Below the pieces are notes generated by a model. The model made no database searches, was not told the origin of the DNA, and was given only the letters and a program-made list of their open reading frames with translations. Made by a program: the position numbers and the translations under genes. Below are positions 1-12,780 of a stretch of 64,000 nucleotides of DNA, piece after piece (the stretch's first letter is position 1; each line of letters begins with the position of its first letter). Source of the stretch: Symsagittifera roscoffensis. Its lineage: Eukaryota > Xenacoelomorpha > Acoela > Convolutidae. The DNA lies in NCBI RefSeq assembly GCF_963678635.1, contig NC_087066.1, positions 33,733,301-33,797,300 on the forward strand. The letters are read 5' to 3'.

Positions 1-163
1 CCAATATAAACAAAAAACACCTTAGTATACACCTAATTATCACTAATCAAATGATGATGATTTTCATGACGAAAACCATCAACAAAATTTTCACAACCAA
101 AGACTCCAGTCTTATCACGTAAATCAACCAGATATTTTTGAACCACATACACGAGAACAACAT

Positions 164-775
164 ATGCGACAACTTCGATCAAATTACGAACCTCAAAATA
201 ATAATTTTGATTCACAAAATCCAGCAAATACTGATTATTATCAACCAACGCAAATGCAAAACGAAATACCACTACCATATTATTTGCAACAACATGAGAT
301 AACAAAAAATCAACTGACAAATTTTTCACAAATGCCAAACGCCGCAGAATCACTACAAATGTTTATGAATCCATACCTCATGGGTGGATCATCAAAAACA
401 TCAAATAAACCACAAATGATATTCACAGGCACAGACCCTGAATATTCTGTAGAAGACTATTTAAATGCAGTCACAGCAAATTTAATTTCAAATATCGGAC
501 CTGAACCAATTAATACACCACTCCATCAAAATTGGATACATAGACGCACAGCGTTAATCCAAACAACACTTGATGGCGCAGCTCAGAAATGGTTTTCAGT
601 TTTACCAATAGAAATAAAAACAAATTGGAAAAGATTACACAAGTATTTTCAAAAATGTTTGATTCTGAAAGAAATAAACAACACCAAAGAGTTTTATGCA
701 ATCAAAAACAATAAGATAACCAAAATAAACCACAAAAGTACAAAGAACCGAATAAATCATTCTATCAAAACATGA
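164..775 (+). pseudogene. gag: gag (capsid-like) of the env-bearing Gypsy element
   Basis: A 203-codon open stretch. The first 90 residues are Gln/Asn-rich. From about residue 85 the pattern (a GTDPEYSVEDYL-type start, then a helix-rich stretch ending near a QKWF motif) resembles the retrotransposon gag capsid domain. After about residue 175 the frame becomes Lys/Asn-rich and ends at a stop, so the reading frame was probably broken there. The upstream start is uncertain because the ORF stays Gln/Asn-rich at its 5' edge. It is assigned by position ahead of protease and RT as much as by sequence. Confidence 0.55.
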
Positions 776-1770
776 AAAAGGATCAAAATTCTCCCAAAAA
801 ATGTACATAGTAACAACAGCTCTGATAAACCACTCCCAAATAACTCAAATTACTCAAGAAACCAATCAACCTATAACTCTAGTTATAGAGGTAGATCACC
901 AGAACAAAGAAATTCACGAAATTTCTCACAAAATAGATATAGTTGATCAAATAGCCAAAATAACCAATATAGAAACAACTATTCACGATCAAATTCTAGA
1001 AATAGATACTATTCAAACGATAGATCACGTAATTAATCGTACAATAGAAATTGAAACTACTCAAATAACAGAAATAGAAGTTATTCAAACAACAGAAACC
1101 AACGTTACCAAAACAATAGATCAAGAAACAATTCCTACCACAGATCTAATTATCAAGGAAACAATAACAATTACTATAATAGGTCACGAAACAACTCACA
1201 AAATAGGAATCCCAACTATAACAATCGAAGAAACTAATCTCAATCCCCTTATTGAAACAACAATCGTTACCCTGATTCCCAACACAAATATAGAAGTAAC
1301 ACACCGAAACATCAGCAGCGACAAATTAATCAGGTACAAACAACTGAAGAAACATCTTCAGATGCCCCTGGTATTGACAACACAAAGTACCGAACTACAA
1401 TTAAACTACATTAATTGTGAATCAACAGACAGCGAGAGTGATACAAATAACACTATCTCAGTTAATATGATCACAGTCGAAAACGACTACGAACCCATTA
1501 TATACGAACAACCCTCTAGTTCACACATTTACGAAGTCAATCGGAACTTCTTCAAGACTACTATACTAGACCCATAAGAAACGATGTATCAATTGAACAG
1601 AATGTAAACGAAATAAATACAGTAGTCAATAACGAAAAACAACTCTCAAGTGCAAATCACACTTACCAAAATATACAAAAAGAACAGCCAAGAAAAAAAA
1701 TTTGGACAATCCCATTTCTCTTAGAAAGCCCAAAAAGTAAAGAATTTCAACCACCCGATCTTGAAATAGA
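776..1770 (+). pseudogene. Nucleocapsid-like Arg/Asn/Ser-rich region, frameshifted
   Basis: A 258-codon ORF (801-1577) is open here, but its Ile/Thr-rich product looks like an out-of-frame reading. Another plus frame of the same DNA gives dense Arg/Asn/Tyr/Ser repeats (NRSRNYSNNRN-like), as expected for a basic RNA-binding nucleocapsid tail, interrupted by several stops. I see no CCHC zinc knuckle. The repetitive DNA (aacaacagaaa-like units) may have expanded by slippage. I treat the 801-1577 ORF as a shadow of the decayed gag end. Confidence 0.45.
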
Positions 1771-2414
1771 TTTTTATAATTGATTCAGGAGCAGAATCAA
1801 ATATTATTAACATCCCTACTTGGAATGAAATCAAATTATTACACCCAATCCTAACACCTATAAAGACCGCCAGTAAATTAGCAACAGCACAAGGATCAAC
1901 ATAAGTAAATTACGGAAAAATCCAACTTTTCCTTGTTCCCACTAGAACAGTGGAACAAAATAAAATACTAAATAAACCATTTAAACAAACATTTCACATT
2001 ACAGACATAAAACACAACATTATTGGCATACCATTCATAACTAAATATATACCGACAATCAACATCTTAAATAGTAAGATCCATATCAAAGATAAACATA
2101 CTAAAACAAAAAATACAGCCCTAACATTCTTTCCAAATTTTACCCTACTTACAATGAGGAACGAAAATACCTGAAACCACTATCAGGAAATGTACATCAC
2201 TTTTCAATCAAACAAGTCCACCAGTACGATAAAGACCAAAACAAACAACATCTCTTTATGTCAGACCTTGAAATTAAACCCATCCAAAAAATTTTTCGAA
2301 TCACAATTTCATCCAAAAAATACATGAAACATTCAAACTCAGATATTATTTCATTACACATATATAACAATTCACCATACCAAATAACACTACCCCTAGG
2401 ACTCTTAGGATACT
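1771..2414 (+). pseudogene. Retropepsin-like aspartic protease, broken
   Basis: Near 1780-1800 the reading contains a DSGAES motif, the active-site D-S/T-G-A signature of retroviral-type proteases. Downstream in a shifted frame (1950-2174) comes a stretch ending in an IIGIPFI motif, matching the hydrophobic-ILG block that closes the retropepsin fold. At least one frameshift separates the two and a stop precedes DSGAES. A short open piece at 2258-2446 links this region to the RT. Confidence 0.55.
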
Positions 2415-4175
2415 GTGAAACATGCTACAACTTCACCCACAAATGAAGTAGCAAATCGTGTCAATATTATACTACAATTACTAGATATATGTCAATCAAA
2501 AATTCTTGACGAAGAATTATCAAACAACAACATAATAAGCAGCGAAAAAAGAAACACTGGCTACTTCACAAAAACACCATATTGTAAACCAACGTTTAAA
2601 ATATCACATTATACGGAAGAACAACAAAAGTTTCTAACAATGTTTAATTTTCAACATACCCAAATAACACAAAAAGAATTCGATAAATTAGCCGAACTGT
2701 TATTAAAATTTCCAACTGTTTATGCAACATCAAAATTCGATGTTGGAAAAATTAGTTCGCCACTACATTTACCTTTAAAACCTGACGCAGTTTTCAAAAA
2801 ACAAAGAGCAAGTAAAGTACCAATACATTTACAAGATAAAGTAAACAGACTACTTGACATTTTGGAACAATATGAAATTATATCACCAGTAAACAAAGAA
2901 GAACAACCAAAAGGCAACACCTTTATCAACCCAGTTATCATCTTAGTTAAAGGAGAATCACTAAAAAACGTTCTAGATGCTAGATACCTCAATTCGCTAA
3001 TTGACGAAACTAAATGTAATTGGCCCATTGAACCTATTCAAGTAATTCTAACAAAAATAAATGGTAAATACTTCACAACCGCAGATATGAAAAATGCATA
3101 CAATCAAATGCCACTAGATGAACAGTCACGACGATAAACACAATTCGTTATTGGAAATCAACAATACGAATTTAATAGATTATTCTATGTATTTCCATAG
3201 GATCAGCAGCTTTTTCAGCCTTTATGAGTAAAATTTTTAGACCACTTATACTCAAAAAACATGCAATCACATACTTAGATGATGTTTTCATGCAGTCACA
3301 AACAAAAGACGAAATGTTTATAATTTTAGAACACTATCATCAAATACTCAAAAACGAAAACATGAAAGCAGCCCCAGACAAATCACATTTTTTCCTAACA
3401 CGCGTAAAATTTCTTGGCCACATTATCGAAAGTAACACTATAACTCCATTGAAATCACGAATACACGCGATTCAGAAACTTCAACCACCCACAAACGAAA
3501 AGAAAATCCAAGAACTCCTTGGAATGTTAAATTTCTTAAGTAAATATGTATACAAAATGCACTTATTCTTAAGACCTTTCTTTAACATCCTTAGACAACA
3601 AAATAACTTCGAATGGACTACCGATCATCAAACAAGATTCGAAGAAATAAAAAAATTGTTAACAGAACAAATATCAAATACAATCCCAGATCCAAATCAA
3701 CCATTTTATGCTTTTATGCAATGTACGATGCTTCAAACTTTGGCATCGGCGCAGCATTACTGCAATCACACAGTGGAACAAACAAAATGAATCTTATATC
3801 AGCAAATTCTCGCTTATTTACACAAGCTGAACTCCGACTCTCTACTCTCATGAGAGAACGCACAGCTATAATATACACACTTACCGAATATGAATTTCTA
3901 ATACTTGGATCTTAACATCCAACAGTTCTATTTACAGATCATAAACCTATAATATTTCTTTTTACACAGAAATCAAACCCAAACCATAGAGTTTATAGAT
4001 TTCAATTAATTTTATTGAAATTTCCAAACTTACTTATAGTTTGGACAGCAGGAAAAAAATCTTGCACTACCAGATACATTAAGTAGAAATACACCACCTG
4101 AACTACGTACACGAAAAATACAGTTGAAATACCACAAAACATTAAATTCTATCTTGCAAAAAATGAAACATCACC
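2415..4175 (+). pseudogene. pol: Reverse transcriptase and RNase H of the env-bearing Gypsy element, broken
   Basis: Residues 1-240 (2415-3137) hold the RT fingers: a long proline-bounded linker, a fingers block with NPVI, and motif A with TADMKNAYNQMPL. The frame stops at 3135, where a CGA is followed by TAA. Palm motif C (YLDD) appears at 3276-3287 in the next open piece (3224-3790). RNase H motifs follow (a YDAS catalytic block near 3725, and a TDHKP block near 3930-3945), split across two frames. Several frameshifts and stops make the protein non-functional. Domain order RT then RNase H then integrase marks it as Gypsy-type. Confidence 0.8.
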
Positions 4176-6113
4176 CAGATTGGAATGCAAATATGCAGTA
4201 AAAACTGATATAGATCAGTCACAAATAAATAACTTACAACATTTCCAACTCTATTTAGATTGTCAAAATAACCACTATGAAGTAGATCTATTAGGAACAT
4301 CCACATTCAAACCAATTCCTTATTCACATTGGATAAAAAATAATACTCAGCAAAAAAACAATCAAACAACAACCACACAAAAAAGACACCTTTCCATTGA
4401 TAGAAAAAGAAAATTTAACTGACAAAATAAATTTATCAGGACCACCAAAAAATAATTCAAAATACACGATAAATCAAGTTTTTGATCTCCATGACCCACT
4501 CGACACAATTCCTTTATCAAAAATAGAAGTGGAAAATATTTTTCTACCACCAACAGAAAAACATACACTACAGTTATTACAGAAAAATCATATTTTTGAT
4601 CCCGTAATTCGCCAACTTAAATCATGGCACACGTATAAAACAAAACCAACAAAAGCTGATACAACAATATTAGGTAACAAAACACTCCTCCGATACTTTA
4701 GAAAATACAACAATACACTTATTAATGAAATCACAGACCTTTTAGAAAATCAAAAACACCCGATTTTAAAGTACCCTGTCTCCCCCTCAGCATGATGCTG
4801 ATAGCATTTGACATATCCCATACACAACATACAAAAGGACACTCAGGATCAGAAAAGACATATTCAAATTTTAAACAAAATTTTTACTTCCCAAATGCAC
4901 AAATTTGGATTAAAGTATTATGCAACGATTGCATAAAATGTCAATTAAATAAACCTTATCCAAATCAAAAACAAATAGCAACAAAACAAGATTTTAAAGG
5001 ACAAAGTCTATATTTCAATCATAGAATTTCATTCGACACAAAAGGACCAATTTCACCATCCTCCGAAGGAAATTCTTATATTATGGTAATTGTTGATGCA
5101 TTTACACACTACGTAGTACTCAACCCAGTACCACATTGTAATGCTTACTACGCATACACAACACTTTACGAATATTGGATAGCTAAATTCGGACTACCAG
5201 AAATACTAGTCACAGATAATGGCACAGAAATCATTACCAACGAAATCATCACATTATGCCACCTATATAATATCAAACATAAACCACGTACATCTCATGC
5301 ACCTTGGACAAATGGATTAGTCGAAGGTATGAACCATTCACTACAAGAATACCTCAGATGCATCATTAATGGAAATGATACACGATATACTGAATGGTCA
5401 ACAGATATAAAATTATTCCCATTATCCTATAAATCACAAATTACAACAACCTTAGGAATGTCAACATACTAAATGGTTTTTAATCAAAATCCACGAAAAC
5501 CAATCATGTTTACAGCAAACGCTCATAAAAATGCACAAGGTTATTGTCAACCCAACAAGGATTCAATTTGTTATAACCTACCGTTACACACACATGATGA
5601 AGACCACTTTCATCATCCACAAACTTTGAAATTAGCTTCCAGTACACATACCGAATGGATTTTAAAAAGAGATAAAAAAACAATGAAATCTACCAAAAAG
5701 TAACAAAAAAGTGTTGCAAAGGAAAAATATAAATAACCAAATTAATTCACGCTTCATGCCAGCCACAGACTTAAAAATTGGAACATTTGTTTTAATACCT
5801 AGTTTTATTACAAAAAAATGAATATCTAAAAAATTACAACCACTTCGAAAAGGACCATACCAAATAATTGATAAACCTACTGAAGATAGACCTTTTTCCT
5901 TATTATCCCAAGGAATACGCACTTCGCGAATTAACTCAATTATACTCTTTCAAAGGTTTACACATAGTTCACAATAATCCACAAATAGAACAAAATCAAC
6001 ATGTTAATACTACCAAAAATACAAAAACAATTCAACAGCAGAATATAGACCCTCAGAGATCAAACACACGAGAACCAAAAATACCTAAAAAAAAAGGAAA
6101 AATAGAAAATTAA
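4176..6113 (+). pseudogene. pol: Integrase of the env-bearing Gypsy element, broken
   Basis: 4180-4795 is a Lys/Asn-rich connector. The zinc-binding H-H-C-C module lies at about 4805-4955 (two His, then CNDCIKC). The catalytic core follows: a first Asp in SFDTKGP at about 5030-5050, a second Asp in VTDNGTE at about 5208-5228, and the Glu in NGLVEG at about 5308-5328. A stop at 5470 separates the core from the C-terminal tail, which continues through 5473-5703 and 5868-6113 in different frames. Motif spacing matches retroviral and Gypsy integrases. Confidence 0.8.
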
Positions 6114-7092
6114 CAGAAAAAATTTTACCACAAGATCAACAACAAAAATCTGAACATAGAGAATCATCACGTCTTAGAAGTCAACCACGGAAAAACTATA
6201 AAACAATCATCCCACACTCTAAAATATTAAAGAAAGTTGAATTTCAGAAACAACCTTGATTTAGGATTAAGGTAAACATTCTTTTAAATCACTTTACACC
6301 TTCACATTTCTTTAAAAACATGCTGAAAAAAACCTCGATCAATTATAGTTCAAATTCAATCAAAAGAAATCGTTCAAATTGTCACCTTTCTATCTCTAAC
6401 ACAAACTTATTTAGCCGATAGAAATTAACCTCCAGGCATATCTATAACTATAACTTTACAACCTCTAGGTCAAAAATAAGTAACTCGCTAAAACTTAACA
6501 ACTAAAATAAACACTACTTCAATATTATAACCCTCCCCTATCAGATTATGCAAAAATCAACAATATTTTCCCAATTCAGACCTCATAAATTCCCCAACCA
6601 AAAATGGCAAATTAGCCTAAAGTAAACAAGACCCATAATCATTTGGCCTAAAGTACAAATATTTCAAAGATCCCCCCATTTATCCAACAAATGAAAACAA
6701 TACTATGAAGACCTCCCGAACACCAATAAAATAGCCCTCAACAATTTTTACTTAAACTCAACCCACTTGTCAAAAAATCAATAAATAATCCGACCACTTG
6801 AATTTCGCCTCAAAACTTTTAAAAAAATTCGACGAACGAATCACTTCGTAAATGGTTGTTTCCATAGCAGTTGATCACATGAAACAAAAACTTCTAAACC
6901 TCTTCACAAAATTTTTCAATCTATTTCAATTTTTTGATAAACTTTTTCATCGAAATTTTTGAATTCTTAATAATAATTTCTATTATTTTTTGCAATCTGT
7001 TTTTAATTTTCTATTCCCTATTTGAAATAAATCTCCGACTCTCCCAAATCCTTGACCACATCTACAGGTACGAATACGTATAATCTATCTAA
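6114..7092 (+). other. Non-coding spacer between pol and env regions of the Gypsy element
   Basis: About 1 kb with no open frame longer than 60 codons and no recognisable motif. It keeps the A/C-rich, G-poor composition of the element. It could hold splice signals for the downstream ORFs, but nothing specific can be supported. Confidence 0.5.
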
Positions 7093-7287
7093 ATGATACG
7101 AACTATTTTCAGTCGAACAGATAATTTTCTTTTATTCATAACTTTCCTCACATTTTTAATCTCCCTCATCATGACAATGTGCAAATGTATAAAAAAGACA
7201 ATAGTCACCTTTGCCCTGGCAACCATTCTCTTAATACTTTTTATTGAAGAATATTACAATAAACACAAATTTTCCAGTAAAAATTAA
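7093..7287 (+). CDS. Small two-transmembrane ORF (64 aa), element-encoded, unknown role
   Basis: ATG at 7093, stop at 7285-7287. The product has two hydrophobic helices, roughly residues 12-28 and 37-53, separated by a short CKCIKK basic/cysteine loop and followed by a Lys-rich tail. It sits between pol and the accessory/env ORFs and is one of the few short frames in this element that is intact. A small membrane protein in this position is unusual for Gypsy elements. It could also be a decayed leftover of a larger protein. No family recognised. Confidence 0.35.
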   Translation: MIRTIFSRTDNFLLFITFLTFLISLIMTMCKCIKKTIVTFALATILLILFIEEYYNKHKFSSKN

Positions 7288-8417
7288 AATTCAGAAAATT
7301 TTCCAAAATTGCTAATCAACCACCACCAAACCAGCCCCCACCAACCACATCCCAAGAAAGTCCAATTACACCTACAACTACAAACAATCCCCAAACATCA
7401 ACACGCATTTCTTTTCAAGACAATCCATACACCTTTGAAGAACGACACGCACGCTTATCAGAATCACTAAAACCAGTTCATCGACAAGCACCTTTAAGTG
7501 AACCAACATATAACTTATACCCCACCTTGCAACAAGACCTCAATCGAGTTAGACATATTAGCCAAAATCAAAGTACATCTGAGATACATAGACAAATTAT
7601 ACATCCGCGAAGAAAGAGAAATTTTCAAACCCCCAGAGTTCATTTTAATATACCTCAATCACCAACACCAACTACCTCAGAAATTTCAAGCAGTACACTA
7701 CCAGAAACTCCCACACTTCTTTCACATAGCATCTCAAATATACCCTCAGACTACTAAGGTTCCACCCCCACATCACAGCAAATCCGAGAAAACCCTTTTA
7801 ATCCCCCAGACACCACAGAAAGACCACCATATTGGACAACACACTCATATACACAAGGTGAACCGAACATAGTAAATGAACCAATAGATATTTCTTCTGA
7901 TACAATACTATCATCATTACCAGAAACACTCTCACTTCCGTCAACACCATCAATAAGTCAAGTCTCACTAACACTTTTCCCTTTAAATTTTCCAAACAAC
8001 CTCGACGCTAGATACCGAGAACAATCATCGTCAAATATCCTTTTACGATTAGATTGGAATACTTTCGTAGCACCTCCCCCACTATTTGGACAACATCAAG
8101 AAAGTAACCGACTCCATAGTTGGGCACTTAATAGATTACAATACAGACAAGATATCCACAAAGATATCCGAGAACATAACATTCAAATACTTCAACAAAA
8201 CAGTCTCCAATTAAAGTTTGAAATCACAGTCAAACTTAATAATATCGTTCAACACCCTTTTCCCTTAAGTCCACCAAACATAACAGCTCAATCACTACCT
8301 CCTCCATTTATAACAACTGAAGTAATATATAAATACGATAGATACACTAAAAACACAATTGGATATATCACATTTTATAACCCATACTCCGTATTATCAT
8401 ACACATTTATATTTTAA
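7288..8417 (+). pseudogene. Ser/Thr/Pro-rich accessory ORF upstream of env, broken
   Basis: Two overlapping open pieces (7498-7872 and 7527-7757) plus open sequence to about 8417 in another frame give a low-complexity Ser/Thr/Pro/Gln-rich N-terminal half. A more ordered C-terminal half follows, with a LDWNTF motif and a Leu/Arg-rich helix near 8050-8220. A stop near 7756 interrupts it. No known domain. Its layout resembles the post-env ORF at 10993-11925, so the two may be diverged duplicates. Confidence 0.4.
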
Positions 8418-10790
8418 AGATATTTACGTTTCAACACATTCTTTTTGTAATTTTTTCCGAATTACATACAAATCCATCCCCTCGTACAGGACCTCAGGAT
8501 TTATTAGTAACACACTATGATTGTGAAGAAAACGAACAAAAAACACTACACAAATACGCGATAAACCAAGTAACACAATGCGAATCAGAACCACAAGCTA
8601 TAGAAAGCACAAATGTAATAGCAACACTATACTCAAAAGCCCGATCAACAACATTAACAGGATACAAGATTACAGTAACATTTTCCGAAAAGAAAGTACA
8701 TTGCTCGCAAGTCTCAAACGGAAATAAAAACCGACTAGACCACGAATCTTTCTATCAGAGTAATATAGAAAGATTACTACATCTTAACCCTCAAGATTTT
8801 AAGAATGAACTTAGACAATTAAACTTAACACAAAACGACGGAACGAATAGAAAACTTGTAAATATTCAAATTTTCCCAGACTCAGCACATCCAGCAGAAC
8901 TTGAAAAACACCAAGGTCACATTAGACTAGACAGAAATTTCCCCTTTCATGGAACACACGGAAGACTGACATACGATCTACATGATAAACACTGGATACC
9001 ATACATAGGTATCAATGACCCCTCAAATTGCAAAGCAGATACAAAAAATAAAGGGTGTCAAGAAATAATGTTTTTTGATTGGAAAATACAACTTGAAAAA
9101 GTACAACTAACACGAGATTTAAAAGATGACACAATCCTTTACCAAGGCATTAGACTTCCTTGCAAAAATGGCCAAGGATATTGCGATCCTACAACACGCA
9201 CACAAGCAACCATAGTATGGTTTCCTGAAGAAACCTGCACAGTTTTCCAAGTTGCAAAAATACACGCTAGAATGATTAAAATTAAACAAAAATATTTTAT
9301 TGAATCAATCCCATTTGAAAAAGTAAACCCAATTGAAAGAATAAGTACTAACTTTAGAAACATCCATAATATAGAAAATAAATTGACACGTTTTCAAATA
9401 TTTCACGGAACAATTTGCATATAAACACAAAAACCCACTCTACAAAACAAAATACTCCGAAATACTTGTTGAATACGACGAAGGTTTCGACATGACCACC
9501 GGAAAATAAAACTTGACCCCTTTGCAACACATTACCTCATAAACGAAGATACATCATACATCCCAGTGAACCTCCGCAAAAACACAGGAAATCCTGGTGG
9601 AAGACTAGAACCATACGACAGTGAAAGCACACGTTTACAAGAACTATCATTAATGAACAATAGTTATTGTGGCGCAATACATTGTGAAATTTACTTAGAT
9701 ATGAAATTAGACTACACAATAAGTAGAATTTTCCAAGAAATGTCACTTTCTGAATTAGAAACACTCCATCAACTATGCGAATTAGAAAGAACACAAATTC
9801 TACAATCACTCGCATTAGCAGTACTCAAAATACCATACGCAGGATTTTTGCTATCCGGAAATAGATCAAACTTCCTTGACTATGAAGGAAACATTTTATG
9901 GTTTAATACTTGCACCAAAAAAGTTTTACAAAAGTATATGCACTATATGTTTTTGAAGACAAACGTTGTTACAAAAGAATCTCCATATTCTACAAAAATT
10001 AAGTACATTTTGTTGATACATTTTCAAGACGAACATATTTTTGGGATACCGCAGTCCCATGTGGATCAGAAAATAGCCACAACGTCGTACAATTAAACCC
10101 TGACGAAGATAAATACTATCTACTTACGCCATACCCTACACTCATGCAGCCACTAAAAAAGTTTTTACCAGAAAGCATTCGAGCTATTGCTCGCAACCCA
10201 AAATATCGATTCACAACCAATTGGTATATATTTTAAATCCGATATACAACATCACATTAGAACACAACAGTTTCAAGAACTACCAACACAAATGGACACT
10301 ATACAACGACAATCAATAGACCAAAAATTACGAAAACTTGCAGAAACAGCAAGATTTTCAGATATTTACGCACAAGATTACAGCGGATATTTGAAAGACA
10401 TCAAAGATTACATATATTTAAACGGTGAAAAATATCGATCACAAGATATATCACCAATCAATATCTTTAGTTTTGTAAATTTGAAAAACGAAGTTTTAGC
10501 CTTTCTAGGATGGCCATATTACATCTTAGAAAGATTGACTATCTCATACGCAATGTTTAATTTTATTGGATTTCTTTTCTCGTTACTAAAAGGAATCTAT
10601 AACACATGCGCAATACAAACACAAGTAAACAGTTGAGCCATTTTTGGAATAATTTCATCATCATTAAATAAAATCCACCTAGATGCACAAATAAAAGATT
10701 ACAAAACAAAACTATCAACAAATCCCAACACATACGATGCCTCAAATAATAATACAAACGCATTACCTACGGCACCCATTTGCCAAATAA
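8418..10790 (+). pseudogene. env: Env-like glycoprotein gene of the Gypsy element, broken
   Basis: After a hydrophobic start near 8425-8460 (signal-peptide-like), the reading is a Cys-containing ectodomain with conserved-looking Cys pairs near 9160-9240. A hydrophobic segment followed by a short tail lies near 10500-10620. Open pieces are 9068-9424, 9566-10096 and 10187-10636, separated by stops and frame changes. Position after integrase, the signal peptide, the cysteines and the C-terminal membrane anchor are the basis of the env call. I cannot name the glycoprotein class. The breaks make it inactive. Confidence 0.5.
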
Positions 10791-10992
10791 TCATCCATTA
10801 TCTTTAGTCTCACGAAATTTTCGAAATTTAGCAATCAGAAACCCCCTAAACTTAAGACCCAGCCACATACAAAGCCCCATCCAACACATAGTGACACGAC
10901 AAACTTCAATTTGACGATACATACAAACAAATCCTTGAACAGCCCCATACCACCACTTTTCAGTCTCAAAATAATCATTTTTTTAGCCCACG

Positions 10993-12780
10993 ATGAGCAG
11001 ACAAGTTGGATCACTCCACCGATCAAACTCCCACCCTACCAATCTCAAAAATCCACTCCCTATTATCCCACTTTTTGCTTTTCCGCCACCTGATTCACCA
11101 CAAGCTAACACATCATCCGGCATGAATTCTGACACTAACTCACATATCACAATTTATACAACAATTTCACAAATCAATAATTCTGATATTGAAACCCCCG
11201 ACGAATTCGCCGATTCAGAACCATCCCTTTCTACACATACCCCGACCAGCTCAACAACCTTCTCAAAACCCCCTTTCCGACCTATACAATCCCATAGCCA
11301 ACATACATCTCCCTACACTCCTTCTCAAGTAACCCGAACATACTCCCCATTCAATAATGAACGCTCCACCAACAACTCCCCTGATAATCTTCAACTTTCC
11401 GAAGAACTAGATTTTTTCATAACACTCCAACAACAATTGCTATCTCCCCGCAGCCTCACTAATCACCAATTATCATCAACAATAACAACATCAAATCCGC
11501 CAACACCCACACCAATTTCAGATTATACTCCATCATTAGCTCATTCATCCACTTCCACAGAATCATCCAACAATAGTAACCGTGCTTATAGAACTTTTAA
11601 ACGTAAATTCCCCAATCATCCATTCCCATCCAAACCCGGAACCGCCCGAGAATATCTCAATCATCCAGACCACACCAATACTACGAATTTTCTTCAAATA
11701 ACCCAACCTTTATTTCCCCAATATACACTAAATCAATCCGACTCTAACCCTGAACCATGTCATTTTGTAGATGAACATGTATTAATACCCACACTTCATT
11801 GGACAGCTTATTATAATTTCACTAATCCCCTTACGCTACCACTCTATAACACCACTATCGATATTGAAAGGAATAAAGACGAATTATTCAGATTAACCAC
11901 AGCACTCAGATTACGTAGGATATAAAAAATTACTAAAAATATTCACTGCACCCCGCGCTAACGACTACTCAATTGAATGTTACGATCATAACATCATCAG
12001 ATCTAATCAAGACCAATTTCCTGATGACGATAAATTTGCAAATCCACAAATCACAGAAAAGTTTTTTTTATTAAATCATCATACATATTCACACTTAACA
12101 TACTAGATAAAAAGAATGATCACATTATTTCAGAAGCACTATCAGACATCCAAGCATATGAGTCATTTCACGAAAAATTTTAAATATTTTCACTAACCTT
12201 TCACTTCCTGACACCAAAAGAACGCGATTTGCACTGCTCACACGACATCATGTTGAGAACTAAGCAAACACCTACTTATACTTACTATCGCTTTATCCAA
12301 AATCATTTTCATTTACACACACCATCACAACCTCACCACAGATTTCAGTTCATTAATTCAAATACAGCTCACCATTTTTTCTAAACTTCACGTATTGCAT
12401 TAAAAATACTAACTTCCAAGGCATCCTCTGGAATTATGATCCCATAACTCAGATGTATACTTTTTGTCCCCTCACGAAGACCTTCAATGACGAAGAATCC
12501 TGACCTCTGATCATTCCGCATGAATATATTCAACCCATAGAAGTACCCATTTTAGAATTCATCCATAATATAATCATAAAATTTATAATCTAAGCCAGAA
12601 CACACCTCATGAATTTGCAGTAGGCACCGAAGAACTAAAAACCATCAAAGCACTGCAATTGCTTTGGCCACTATTGCAAACTAAAAACATAATACGCATA
12701 CTAGCAAAACTACTAACTACCTCAGACGCTATTCACGACATTTTCCCACACGGCTTTTTCCCAGATGACTAACGGTATTT
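10993..12780 (+). pseudogene. Post-env Ser/Thr/Pro-rich accessory ORF, 3' end broken
   Basis: Open from 10993 to 11925 (310 codons). Residues 1-215 are rich in Ser, Thr, Pro and Asn. Residues 225-310 are more ordered, with a TLHWTAYY motif and a Leu/Arg-rich end. Further readable coding-like sequence continues in other frames to about 12780, where a stop closes it. No family recognised. A large ORF downstream of env is atypical for Gypsy elements and recalls retroviral accessory genes by position only. Confidence 0.4.

Noticed and set aside
801-1577. A 258-codon Ile/Thr-rich ORF
   Set aside because: Another frame gives the Arg/Asn/Ser repeats expected of a gag tail; this frame is an open shadow of repetitive DNA.
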